Shown here piece by piece: positions 50,296 to 58,611 of a stretch of DNA of 64,000 nucleotides. The notes under the pieces were generated by a model. It was not told the origin of the DNA, searched no databases, and worked only from the letters and a program-made list of their open reading frames with translations. Within the stretch, counting starts at the first letter, position 1. Each line of letters begins with the position of its first letter. The stretch spans positions 2,839,382-2,903,381 of the forward strand of contig NZ_MCIF01000002.1 of NCBI RefSeq assembly GCF_003268475.1, read 5' to 3'. Source of the stretch: Thermogemmatispora tikiterensis. GTDB taxonomy: Bacteria > Chloroflexota > Ktedonobacteria > Ktedonobacterales > Ktedonobacteraceae. The position numbers and the translations under genes are program-made.

Positions 50296-50328
50296 AGCGA
50301 ATTAAGTAGAAAAATTCGCTTTTTCTTT
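50296..50328. terminator. Bidirectional-looking intrinsic terminator
   Basis: 8-bp stem AGCGAATT/AATTCGCT, 9-base loop, followed by TTTTTCTTT on the plus strand and preceded by six As. It is ~430 bp past tRNA-Leu, with no gene in between, and ~170 bp before the lipoprotein gene. Confidence 0.7.
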
Positions 50329-50495
50329 CCTAATAGATGCGCATTTTCATGTTAAAGAAGGCTTCCAACCGCACACTGAGCCATTTTGTTCAGGAAATCT
50401 GAGCGATAAAAATCACAGCGACGAACGTTGAGCGATTGGGAAGACGGTTCCCAGGATCTACTAGCCCATCTGAAAGAATGGAGGTTGATCGAAAG

Positions 50496-51044
50496 ATGAA
50501 GCGTGCGTTGAGTCTGGTGATAGGAGTGGGTCTCCTCATCATGGCCCTGCTGGCCTGCGATGGGAGCACGAGCAGCAACACGGGGACAGCGGTTACCCCG
50601 TCCTCTTCGAGCACTACCAACAAGGCGAGCGGAGCCACAAGCAGCCCCGCGACACAGCATTTCAAAGTCGGCCAGACCGTCAAGGTAGGGGACATCTGGC
50701 AGGTGACCGTACTCGGGGTCAAAACCAGCGACGGCGATGAGTTCAGCCATCCTAAAACCGGCAATACCTACCTGCTCATCGACGTCTCGCTCAAGAACCT
50801 CAGCAGCAGCGAACAGATCGTCTCTTCCGCCGCGAACTTTACCCTGAGAGACAGCAGCGGCCAGGAGATGGATTTCACCATCGTCACCTCGGCCCCCAAG
50901 ACACCCGATGGCAAGGTTGAGGCCGGGGGACAGATCCGCGGCACGTTGGCCTACGAGGTACCCCTCTCAGAGCATCACTACACCCTGGCCTTCGTCAGCG
51001 ACCTCCTGGAGAGCGGCCAAACCATCTGGGATATCACCATCTAG
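50496..51044 (+). CDS. DUF4352-type lipoprotein
   Basis: 182 aa from the ATG at 50496 (GGAGG 11 bases upstream). Signal peptide with lipobox LLAC (MKRALSLVIGVGLLIMALLAC), a Ser/Thr-rich linker of ~45 residues, then an immunoglobulin-like DUF4352/Telomeric-repeat-factor-like beta domain (VGDIWQVTVLGVKTS...NTYLLIDVSLKNLSSSEQIVSSAANFTLRDSSGQ). Exported and lipid-anchored to the outer face of the membrane. Role unknown; such proteins are usual in monoderm envelopes. Confidence 0.88.
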   Translation: MKRALSLVIGVGLLIMALLACDGSTSSNTGTAVTPSSSSTTNKASGATSSPATQHFKVGQTVKVGDIWQVTVLGVKTSDGDEFSHPKTGNTYLLIDVSLKNLSSSEQIVSSAANFTLRDSSGQEMDFTIVTSAPKTPDGKVEAGGQIRGTLAYEVPLSEHHYTLAFVSDLLESGQTIWDITI

Positions 51045-51106
51045 CGCTCTCACTCACCCCTTCCCTTTGCTTCACCTGCCCAGGTGGCACATATCAAGGG
51101 AAAGTC

Positions 51107-51150
51107 ACGGACGTCCTGTAGCCTCCTCGTCCTTTCTACAGGACGTCCGT
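51107..51150 (+). terminator. 15-bp perfect hairpin after the lipoprotein gene
   Basis: Arms ACGGACGTCCTGTAG and CTACAGGACGTCCGT, loop of 14 bases, 62 bp past the stop. It is followed by CTTACCCTCC, not a T-run, so it could be a Rho-type or RNA-stability hairpin. Confidence 0.5.
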
Positions 51151-51304
51151 CTTACCCTCCTCTTGAAGAGCATACAGCCGCCCTTGATCACTTTTTGACG
51201 GACTTTCTCTCGGCCTCCAGATGGTTTTTCCAGCGCCGGCGCAGCCCTTGTAGCTCCCTCGAAGCTTGTCCTGCAAGCCAAATCTCCCAGAGCAGAGCCG
51301 CCTC

Positions 51305-51373
51305 TTGCCAGAGCTTCCCCCCTCGTGCTACACTTGCCAAAAGATTACAACTTTTTTAGTCACCGCTCGTATC
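51305..51373 (+). promoter_or_regulatory. Two candidate promoters of the ECF/bactofilin operon
   Basis: Upstream: -35 TTGCCA (51305-51310), 18 bp, extended -10 TGC-TACACT (51326-51334). Downstream: an ECF-type pattern AAC (51349-51351), 16 bp, CGT (51368-51370), which would suit autoregulation by the sigma factor encoded next. Both are pattern matches only. Confidence 0.45.
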
Positions 51374-51450
51374 TCGCTATAGAAGGGTCTTCCAATCCAT
51401 TTCTATATATAGATAAAGCGGTCGAAACGGAAACGAGCGGATAGTCAAAG

Positions 51451-52233
51451 ATGGATTCGACACTACGCGCATCAGGAACGCTTGGTCTGGGACCAGTGGC
51501 CCAACCAGCGCGTCATATACGTCGCAAGCGAGGTAGCCGGTTCGAGGAAAGCGCAGAGGCTATTTCCAGCCGGAGTCGTAGCCAGAGTGGACAAGGGACT
51601 ATCATGGGAGAGCAGCTCCTGCGCGGGCAGGTGCAAGGGGCAGCTGTGGAGGCGATCAGCGATACAGCTCTGGTCGAGCTTGTGCTGGCAGGCGAGCAAG
51701 ATGCCTACAGCGTGCTCGTCGAGCGCTACAAAGATGCAGTCTACAACCTGGCCTATCGCATGTTGGGCAATGTAACCGAGGCAGAGGATGTCACGCAGGA
51801 AGCCTTTGTCCGCGCCTATATGCAACTGGCCAGCTACAAGCCTGCCCATAAATTCAGCACCTGGCTCCTCTCGATCGCCTCGCATCTGGCCATCGACCAG
51901 TTCAGGCGGCGGCGCTTCCTGGCCAGGTCGCTGGAGGAAGTGCCTTTTCTTGAATGGATCATCGACCACGGCAGCAGCCCCGAGCAGTCTGCTCTTGAGG
52001 GCGAGCAGCACGACGAAATTCAGCGCTACCTGCAGCGTCTCCCCGCTAAGTACCGCGCGGTGATTGTCCTGCGCTACTGGTACGATCTGTCTTATGAGGA
52101 GATTGCCAGCGCGCTCAAGCTGACACCCGCCCTGGTGAAAGCGCGCCTGCACCGAGCACGTGAGCTGCTCGCACGCTATATGCAGCAGGAAGATGCAAAG
52201 GAGGGAGAGGTCGATGCGCTGCCGCGACGCTAG
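51451..52233 (+). CDS. ECF RNA polymerase sigma factor
   Basis: 260 aa. Region 2 (YKDAVYNLAYRMLGNVTEAEDVTQEAFVRAYMQL, FSTWLLSIASHLAIDQFRRRRF) and region 4 (LPAKYRAVIVLRYWYDLSYEEIASALKLTPALVKARLHRARELL) are standard for SigW-like group IV factors. The first ~50 residues before the core are low-complexity; an internal ATG at 51604 may be the true start. The end overlaps the anti-sigma gene by 20 nt. Operon with the anti-sigma and the bactofilin-like gene. Confidence 0.93.
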   Translation: MDSTLRASGTLGLGPVAQPARHIRRKRGSRFEESAEAISSRSRSQSGQGTIMGEQLLRGQVQGAAVEAISDTALVELVLAGEQDAYSVLVERYKDAVYNLAYRMLGNVTEAEDVTQEAFVRAYMQLASYKPAHKFSTWLLSIASHLAIDQFRRRRFLARSLEEVPFLEWIIDHGSSPEQSALEGEQHDEIQRYLQRLPAKYRAVIVLRYWYDLSYEEIASALKLTPALVKARLHRARELLARYMQQEDAKEGEVDALPRR

Positions 52234-52780
52234 AGCATGGCTGGCTGAGGAGCACAGCGACAACGAAGCCGAGACAGCCCGCCAGCGCTCCGAGGTGCTT
52301 GCTCATCTGGCTCATTGCCCTGCCTGTCGGCACTATGAGCAGCAGCAGCAGCGTCTGAAACGGCTTCTGTACGGGAATTTCTCGTCCGTCTCTTGTCGCA
52401 TCTCCACCGAACAGATCATGCAGGCGGTCTACCTGCGCCAGCGTACAACTCGCCAGCTTGAGGAGCTACATCAACAGCAACGCACTCGCCTGGCACGACT
52501 CCAGACCTTAAGCTCTTTGTTTATGGTCTCGCTGTTTATTCTGACCGCTAGTATTCCTGTATTGTTATTCCTGCTCTTTTTCAATCAGCCTGAGCTACTG
52601 GTCAGAACGCTGCTGCTGCTGAGCGATGCTGTTGACGCCTTCCTGGTGGCGCTCACCTATCTGCGCCTTGGTCTGAGCTTTGTCTCGCAAGACAATCTGC
52701 TATTGGCCGCTCTGGCCTTCCTCCTTCTGCTGCTCGCTGCGGTATGGCTGCGTCTCATGCGCGCTCCGCAAGAGGCCTGA
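52214..52780 (+). CDS. Anti-sigma factor with zinc finger and two TM helices
   Basis: 188 aa from ATG 52214, with GGAGGGAGAGG upstream. The N-terminal zinc motif (C...HLAHCPACRHY, H-x3-C-x2-C with the Cys at residue 3) matches zf-HC2 anti-sigma factors. A Gln-rich coiled stretch follows, then a TM helix (~100-125) and a second hydrophobic region (~155-180). It overlaps the sigma gene and probably holds that sigma factor at the membrane. The gap to the next gene (52781-52962) contains a short open frame starting GTG 52792, which I judge non-coding. Confidence 0.85.
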   Translation: MRCRDARAWLAEEHSDNEAETARQRSEVLAHLAHCPACRHYEQQQQRLKRLLYGNFSSVSCRISTEQIMQAVYLRQRTTRQLEELHQQQRTRLARLQTLSSLFMVSLFILTASIPVLLFLLFFNQPELLVRTLLLLSDAVDAFLVALTYLRLGLSFVSQDNLLLAALAFLLLLLAAVWLRLMRAPQEA

Positions 52781-52962
52781 CCAACGACCAGTGACAGAAG
52801 GAAGAAAGGATAGAAAAGGCCCTGGGGCAAAGCGGACAGCCCTGGCCAGACTTGCTGCCGCAGGCCTGGCTGGTTCACCGGGTGGCTGGAGCATGAGCGG
52901 GATACAGCCAGCCCCTGAGCCTGGCCGGTTGCCCATATCGAGAGCGAGGGGATCGGGAGCCG

Positions 52963-53958
52963 ATGCTTAAGCCTACGCGGAAACGACAGCTGTGGCTCTT
53001 GCTCGCGGGAGCTAGCTGCATGGGGTTGGTGATGTTCTGCCTTCTATTGCTCCTTCCCACAGGAGCGCTCTTCCCGAAGGAGACGTTCGCCGCCTCCCCT
53101 GCGACTCCCCAGCAAGAGTTCCCAGGAGGGGGTGATCAGTGCACCAGACATGGGCCGTTCATCGGTGGTAATCTCGTGGTTGCCAGCAATCAGGTGCTCT
53201 GCAGTGATCTTATCTCTTTTGGTGGCACGGTCGCCATTAATGGCACAGTGAATGGCAATGTAGTGGCGTTCGGCGGTAACGTTATTATCGAGGGTACAGT
53301 GAATGGGGATGTGAGCCTCTACGGCGGCGTCGTCAGCCTGCAGAGCGGCTCCCACGTTCACGGCAATATCCACCTCTACAATGCCCGCTGGGCCCGCGAG
53401 CGCAACGCCCAGCTCGATGGCACCCTCATTGACCGCTCGCAGCGTTTGATCTGGCCCTTCCCTAACTCCTTGACCTTCAGTTTCCCTTCTCTTTCCTTGT
53501 TGATCTGGGTTGGGCTTGGACTGCTGCTTACCTGGCTCTTTCCTGAGCACGTGATGCTGGTACGTACCACCATCCAGACCTCCGCCGGGCGCAGTCTGCT
53601 CGTAGGTCTGCTCAGCTCGATTCTGGCCCCGGTCCTCATCCTACTGCTGAGTACGCTGATTATCACTATTCCGCTGGCTATTATAGTGGCTGTAGGATTG
53701 ATTGCGGGGTGGGCGCTGGGCATGGTCGCCCTCGGCCTGCTGATCGGTGAACGACTCTTACAGACGTCCGCTCCACAGCGGCACGCCCGCTGTTTCCAGG
53801 TGGCGGTGGGACTCATCATCCTGACTCTGGCTAGCTCTCTCCCTCTTCTCGGCTGGCTGGTGAGCCTGGGCGCAGGCCTGCTGGGCCTGGGCGCCGCTCT
53901 TCTGAGCCGCTTTGGCACACGGCTCTACGGCCTGCCCCGGTACCCGCTCATGCTTTAA
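52963..53958 (+). CDS. Bactofilin-like polymer domain plus multi-TM protein
   Basis: 331 aa. Signal or anchor helix (~8-30), then a ~90-residue beta-helix with repeated hydrophobic/Gly motifs (GGNLVVASNQVLCSDLISFGG; VAINGTVNGNVVAFGG; VIIEGTVNGDVSLYGG). This is the polymer-forming pattern of bactofilins, but placed outside the membrane. About four to five TM helices follow (from ~165 to 320), ending in a glycine-rich tail. RBS GGGAG before the ATG. It is the third gene of the sigma/anti-sigma operon, so likely its main regulated output; an envelope-structure role is inferred. Confidence 0.8.
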   Translation: MLKPTRKRQLWLLLAGASCMGLVMFCLLLLLPTGALFPKETFAASPATPQQEFPGGGDQCTRHGPFIGGNLVVASNQVLCSDLISFGGTVAINGTVNGNVVAFGGNVIIEGTVNGDVSLYGGVVSLQSGSHVHGNIHLYNARWARERNAQLDGTLIDRSQRLIWPFPNSLTFSFPSLSLLIWVGLGLLLTWLFPEHVMLVRTTIQTSAGRSLLVGLLSSILAPVLILLLSTLIITIPLAIIVAVGLIAGWALGMVALGLLIGERLLQTSAPQRHARCFQVAVGLIILTLASSLPLLGWLVSLGAGLLGLGAALLSRFGTRLYGLPRYPLML

Positions 53959-54102
53959 AAAAAACCTGGCCTGGCTCCTTCACGGTTCGCCAGTTATTTA
54001 GCCGCCAGGCCGCCGCTCGCAGCAGGGAGAGTTCTGGGCTGGTCACAACTAACCATCGCCTGACTGTGCGACATCCTGTATAATAGGGGCGTATTACTGA
54101 TT

Positions 54103-54123
54103 GGGCCCGTCGCTTGCGGGCCC
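54103..54123 (+). repeat. GC-rich hairpin in the leader of the m5U methyltransferase
   Basis: GGGCCCG/CGGGCCC with a 7-base loop. It is followed by a C-run and lies after a TATAAT box (~54080), so it may be an attenuator. The 376-bp gap also holds the promoter at 54182. Confidence 0.4.
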
Positions 54124-54181
54124 CCCCTTCCCAAGCTCAGAAGAGGGGGTACGTACGGCCCCTCCTTCTTCACCCCTGCTG

Positions 54182-54209
54182 TTGCACAACAGTGTAGGTT
54201 TGTTACAAT
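54182..54209 (+). promoter_or_regulatory. Promoter of the RNA m5U methyltransferase gene
   Basis: -35 TTGCAC (54182-54187), 16-bp spacer, -10 TACAAT (54204-54209). The -35 lies in an inverted repeat CTGTTG-CA-CAACAG (54179-54192), a possible operator. Confidence 0.5.
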
Positions 54210-54334
54210 GTTGGAAAGATGGGACGGCACAATCGATGCGCTCGTAGGGCCTGCCCCCGCAGTCATGCGCGCAACCGATCAGGACGTTTGCAGGGACGCA
54301 AGCCTCTAGAGTGCAGGTGGCCGCCGAGGTGATT

Positions 54335-55690
54335 ATGAGCATCGACGTTGAATTGACAGACCTTGCCTATGGAGGCGACGCCGTCGGAAGATACGAGGGA
54401 CGGGTCCTTTTTGTACCCGGTGGCATTCCCGGCGAACGTGTTCGTGTGGAAATCGTTGAAGAACGCCGCGGACATGCGCGAGCGGCGCTGTTGGAAGTCT
54501 TACGCCCGGCGCCAGAGCGAGTAGAGCCGCGCTATCCTCAGCTGACTGACTGCGGCTGCCAGTGGCAGCATATCGCTTACCCGGCACAGCTGACCTGGAA
54601 GGCCCACATCGTCCGCCAGCTGCTGGTGCGCATCGGCAAGCAGCCCGATGCGGTGGTCCACCCAACTATCGGTATGCCCGCTGGCGTTTCGCCCTGGCAC
54701 TATCGCAATATCGCTCAGTTCTCAACCGGTCCCAACTGTGAGATCGGTTTCCAACTGACCGACAGCCACGATGTCCAGGACCTGGAGGACTGCCCGCTGT
54801 TGCATCCCGCCCTGGATATGGTCTATCAGCGCGTGCGCGCGAAGCTGCTGAAGTACTTCGGGGATGCCCTGGGCCAGATGATCCAGAAGTTCACCATCCG
54901 CGGCGCCGTCGGGACTGTCAGCCCCGCCGGCGGCTCCGGCGAGACAGCCAGGGCTGTGCCTACGCTGCTGACAATCCAGGCCCGCCCCGGCTCGATCATC
55001 GAGGCACCTCAACAGCTGGCCCACGAGCTGATTACGATCGCACCCGGCATCGTCGGGGTCATTATCGAGCGCGTCGGCGGACGCTTCGGTCGCGTGGTGG
55101 TGGGACAGGAGTTCCTCACCGATATGGTCCTCGGTAAGCGCTTCCGCGTCTCCGCCGATTCGTTCTTCCAGGTGAATATTACTCAGGCCGCGACTTTGAT
55201 CGAGCGCACGCTCGCGATGCTCGAGCCGCGTCGTAGCGACGTGGTTCTGGACGGCTATAGCGGCGTTGGCCTCTTCTCGGCTTTCCTGGCTAATCACGCC
55301 GCCCGCGTGATCGCTATCGAGTCGCAGCCCAGCGCTGTCACCGATGCGCGTGCCAACGCTTTGCTCAATAATCAGAGCAATATTACAACAATCGAAGGCA
55401 CTCTCGAACGCTTGCTTGGACAGCTTCACTATCGCCGCGAGCGCATCGATCTGGCTGTGATCGACCCACCACGCGCCGGTTGCCACCCAAAGGCGCTGCA
55501 GGGCTTGCTGGCTCTGGCTCCACGAGCTATTTGCTATGTGTCGTGCGATCCAAGTACACTGGCGCGCGATATCGCTACGCTCTGCGCCGGCGATCGCTAT
55601 CGCTTGATTGCCGCCCAACCTATTGATATGTTCCCCCAAACCTACCATATCGAGTGCGTGGCTCTGCTCGTACGTGGGAACATGCGCTGA
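54335..55690 (+). CDS. RNA (uracil-5-)-methyltransferase, TrmA/RumA family
   Basis: 451 aa from ATG 54335. N-terminal TRAM domain (SIDVELTDLAYGGDAVGRYEGRVLFVPGGIPGERVRVEI), a cysteine pair before WQH (TDCGCQWQHIAYP) that matches part of the family's Fe-S site, then SAM motifs (FFQVNITQAATL; VLDGYSGVGLFSAFLA), the VIDPPRAGCHPKAL loop, and the catalytic cysteine in CYVSCDPSTLARD. It methylates C5 of uracil in tRNA or 23S rRNA; the target (m5U54, U747 or U1939) cannot be read here. Confidence 0.93.
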   Translation: MSIDVELTDLAYGGDAVGRYEGRVLFVPGGIPGERVRVEIVEERRGHARAALLEVLRPAPERVEPRYPQLTDCGCQWQHIAYPAQLTWKAHIVRQLLVRIGKQPDAVVHPTIGMPAGVSPWHYRNIAQFSTGPNCEIGFQLTDSHDVQDLEDCPLLHPALDMVYQRVRAKLLKYFGDALGQMIQKFTIRGAVGTVSPAGGSGETARAVPTLLTIQARPGSIIEAPQQLAHELITIAPGIVGVIIERVGGRFGRVVVGQEFLTDMVLGKRFRVSADSFFQVNITQAATLIERTLAMLEPRRSDVVLDGYSGVGLFSAFLANHAARVIAIESQPSAVTDARANALLNNQSNITTIEGTLERLLGQLHYRRERIDLAVIDPPRAGCHPKALQGLLALAPRAICYVSCDPSTLARDIATLCAGDRYRLIAAQPIDMFPQTYHIECVALLVRGNMR

Positions 55691-55762
55691 GTTCGAGTCG
55701 CTCGCCTAAGCCACAGGATGCTTCTTCCTGAGTGAGCGAATATACCTTAAGCCTTGCTCTCT

Positions 55763-55827
55763 GCTCTTGTTATACAAGAGCGCCGTGCCAACGCTACGGC
55801 TTCCTCCCCGTGCCGGAGAGGAAGCCG
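55763..55827. terminator. Two hairpins between convergent genes
   Basis: GCTCTTGT-TAT-ACAAGAGC (55763-55781, 8-bp stem) and CGGCTTCCTC/GAGGAAGCCG (55797-55827, 10-bp stem), both perfect. They sit between the 3' ends of the methyltransferase and the PH-domain gene, so they probably serve both strands. No long T-run. Confidence 0.6.
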
Positions 55828-55937
55828 CTGCTGGCATGGCGCTTTCCGTTTCTGACAGGCGTTCTGCCCAGGCAGACGGGCAGGCACTGCCTGCGACCAT
55901 CCGCACACCAGAGACTTCCAGTCAGTCGTACTTAGAC

Positions 55938-57509
55938 TTAGAGCCGCTTGCTCAGATAGACCTGAATCTCGCCCCCCTGGCTGATGACGGTGCCAGGCGG
56001 AGGATTCTGGCGCACAACCAGCCCCGGTGGCAGATCGGGATAGGAAGCATCCTCGCCCATAGCCACGACGCGCAGGCCAAACTCACTGGCCCGCTCAACC
56101 GCCGACCAATAATCGAGACGCTGCAGATTGGGCGTCCCATAGTTGAGCCATTTCCCTTCCAGGGTTGCCAGGACCGTCGCAAACCAGGTCTGCAGCTCCT
56201 TCTTGCTGGCGTTCTCTTTAGAGATTGCGTCTACCCGATCTTTGTATCCCTTAATCGAGTAGATCTTGTCCTGGATCAGAAAAGGATGATCGACGGTAGA
56301 AAGGACGATGTCAGCGCTGGAACCAGGGGTCTCGATGTAAACATTGCCTATATCGAGCAGCCGCTCTATGACGCTGGAGACCGTTACTTTGATATCGCGA
56401 ATGTTCTTGTACTCGGTCTCCACCCGTGCCTCGTAGAGGAAAATCAGGCGGCGCTGGATGTCGATGATGCGGCGGTTCGTCAGAATGTAGACGTCATCGA
56501 CGTAGTTGATGTAGATCAGGCCCATGACCAGCAGGAGGACAACCTCGATCAGGGCCACCAGATACCAGGTTGCCGGGATAAGCTGCGAGACGCGAATCGC
56601 TAGCAGCGGAATGCAGATGAAGAAGAAGAGCGGTAGAGCCAGGTTGCGGTAGAGTACGTAGCGCGAGCGCTGGATGTATTCAACGGTGAACTCGCCCGAG
56701 GCATAATGCACATCGCAGGGGATATGCAGCGGGCCACCAAAAGTACGCCTGGGGCCACGTACGCGATCGGGATGGCGCAGCGGATAGCGCTCATCAGCAT
56801 CCTGGAGTTTGGGGACCTCCTTGCCTTTGGCCAGTTGCTCCAGCACACGGGTCAGATCCTGATCGCGGGGAGCAAGAGGTTTCTCCTCGGGCTTCTTACT
56901 ACCTTTGACCTCAGCGCTCAGTCCCTCGATGGCATCCTTGACCTTCCGCGGCGCAGGCACATCCTTCATAATGAAGTCGCCGCCGGTGAGGTAAAGATGC
57001 ACGTTGCCGTAGGAGAACAAAAGGCTGATCAGGCTATCCTGGTCAATACCAACCTGGTTCACCTTGCTGATCTCGATCTGCTGGCGCACTGGCTGGAACA
57101 CTCCCCGCGAACTGATGATGCGCTTGTTGGTAATGATGTAGGTCTCTAACCACCAGGCCAGGAAGTCTTTCCACAGAAACCAGCCCAAGGCAGCCAGCAT
57201 CAGCAGCGAAATGATCACTTCCAGGGCCAACCACACTCCTCCAAGAGCCGGTTGACGGGTACTGGCCCAGATTACCAGCAACAAGGCCAGAGCCAGTCCA
57301 ATGGCAGGCATAGCCGGCCTCAAAAGAAAGATCTTGTGTTTGCGGACAACCAGCCGAACAACCTCATCAGGCTGCTGACCGGGGAAGTGCCAACGCCTGT
57401 CACGTCCCCTGCGGAATTGACGAATGTTCCAGCGCGCTCGCCCCGAGCGCCAGGGATCGTCTTTCTCCTGCTCCTCGGCAGCAATGGTTTTGGCGTCTTT
57501 CTTGCTCAT
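55938..57509 (-). CDS. Membrane protein with two bacterial PH domains and a PASTA domain
   Basis: 523 aa from ATG 57509 (GAGGTG upstream). A charged N-terminus is followed by two TM helices (about 70-115) and a bPH2 domain (WWLETYIITNKRIISSRGVFQPVRQQIEISKVNQVGID...YGNVHLYL). A charged linker and a second TM pair (about 290-330) precede a second bPH2 domain (DDVYILTNRRIIDIQRRLIFLYEARVETEYKNIRDIKV). The C-terminal ~60 residues read as a PASTA domain (VERASEFGLRVVAMG...GLVVRQNPPPGTVISQGGEIQVYLS). PASTA units bind peptidoglycan or muropeptide in PknB and PBPs. This combination is uncommon. Confidence 0.85.
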   Translation of the reverse strand: MSKKDAKTIAAEEQEKDDPWRSGRARWNIRQFRRGRDRRWHFPGQQPDEVVRLVVRKHKIFLLRPAMPAIGLALALLLVIWASTRQPALGGVWLALEVIISLLMLAALGWFLWKDFLAWWLETYIITNKRIISSRGVFQPVRQQIEISKVNQVGIDQDSLISLLFSYGNVHLYLTGGDFIMKDVPAPRKVKDAIEGLSAEVKGSKKPEEKPLAPRDQDLTRVLEQLAKGKEVPKLQDADERYPLRHPDRVRGPRRTFGGPLHIPCDVHYASGEFTVEYIQRSRYVLYRNLALPLFFFICIPLLAIRVSQLIPATWYLVALIEVVLLLVMGLIYINYVDDVYILTNRRIIDIQRRLIFLYEARVETEYKNIRDIKVTVSSVIERLLDIGNVYIETPGSSADIVLSTVDHPFLIQDKIYSIKGYKDRVDAISKENASKKELQTWFATVLATLEGKWLNYGTPNLQRLDYWSAVERASEFGLRVVAMGEDASYPDLPPGLVVRQNPPPGTVISQGGEIQVYLSKRL

Positions 57510-57656
57510 CGCACACACCTCGGCTGCGTGGCAGACGACTCGTCAGGCCATCCTCACTGGGTCTCTTCTACACCTGGCCGCTCTCAGTCTCAGTCGTCCC
57601 TTCTTCGCTGGCCCTCTTCACTGATCTTGCCCGGCTCACGCCCCTAATATCCGCCG

Positions 57657-58190
57657 CTACTTCTTCTTGCCAGCACTGGCCGAGACCAGTCGGATGACGA
57701 CGACAACAGCGATGATAATAAAGAGCGCTAGCGCATAATAGCCTAGATGGTACTGATCCAGCAGAATGAAGCCCTGGCCTAGCATCACCGCCTGGGTCTG
57801 AGGGAAGACGAGGGTCGTCAGATAGAAGACAGCAACGCAGCCAGTGATCAGGGCTGGGCCAAGGCCAAGGACGCGGTCCTGGGGCGCGCTCGGCTTGGGG
57901 AAGAGGCGATTGCCCAGGAGATAGCCCGCCGCAATAATGCCCGCCAGACAGAGTACGGTGACAATAGTCACCGCCCGCGGTGAGGGGTTGATGCCAGGCT
58001 GATCAACAAAGAGCTGTGTCAGAAACTGCGTCAGCCCCCGCCCCACATTCAGGATGAGAAAGAGCACTGCTCCCAGCACAAATGGCAATAGGAACAGTTC
58101 ACGACGCCATCCCCGACGGTACCCGAGCCAGAGAAAGACCGGCACCAGCAGGATGAACAAGGCCGTCTGAAGAGTGAGATGCCATTCCAT
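57657..58190 (-). CDS. Small integral membrane protein
   Basis: 177 aa with about five TM segments and charged loops (GYRRGWRRELF; GNRLFPKPSAPQDRV), ending in Lys residues. I do not recognise the family; the pattern recalls CvpA-like or colicin V production-type proteins, but no key motif is visible. It lies upstream of the bPH2/PASTA gene on the same strand with a ~147-bp gap. An extended -10 (TGG-TATGAT) on the minus strand near 58330 may be its promoter. Confidence 0.7.
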   Translation of the reverse strand: MEWHLTLQTALFILLVPVFLWLGYRRGWRRELFLLPFVLGAVLFLILNVGRGLTQFLTQLFVDQPGINPSPRAVTIVTVLCLAGIIAAGYLLGNRLFPKPSAPQDRVLGLGPALITGCVAVFYLTTLVFPQTQAVMLGQGFILLDQYHLGYYALALFIIIAVVVVIRLVSASAGKKK

Positions 58191-58437
58191 TGTTTTGCTT
58201 ACCCTTCTCCCTCTAATGGCATCAGCCGTAGCACAGTCGCTAGCAGCACTGCAGTTCCCCTGAGCAGAGTCCAGGGCGCCTACCTTACAGCGCTATACAA
58301 GCCTCTTTTAATCCCGCTCTAGCATCTATCATACCACATGTCAGCTATGAAATATAGCACTGGATGGGTGAAAAGCTGCGGGTTTTCAGCTCCCAATAGG
58401 GAAGTTCTGGCCCCCATTCGCAATTTTCTCTCAGATG

Positions 58438-58446
58438 TGCTATACT
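58438..58446 (+). promoter_or_regulatory. gyrA promoter, extended -10
   Basis: TGC-TATACT with a weak -35 TTCGCA 18 bp upstream. Predicted start ~58453, leader ~160 bases. That leader contains tandem GGCCC units (58473-58494), four in a row. Confidence 0.5.
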
Positions 58447-58611
58447 ATAAGAAAATGCGAGCTTGAGAAGGAGGCCCGGCCCGGCCCGGCCCGGTCTGGC
58501 CTGGCAAGGGTCGAGCCATCATCTCTGTCCATCTCGTCTCGTCCCCATCCGATGCAGCTAGCAGCGCTTGAGCATTGGCACTGACCTTTCTTTTTACTTG
58601 AGGATTTTTGC

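Noticed and set aside
52792..52970. 59-codon GTG frame between the anti-sigma and bactofilin-like genes
   Set aside because: Low-complexity Ala/Gly/Arg composition and no RBS; probably untranslated spacer.
54722..55648. 308-codon minus-strand frame
   Set aside because: Antisense to the m5U methyltransferase.
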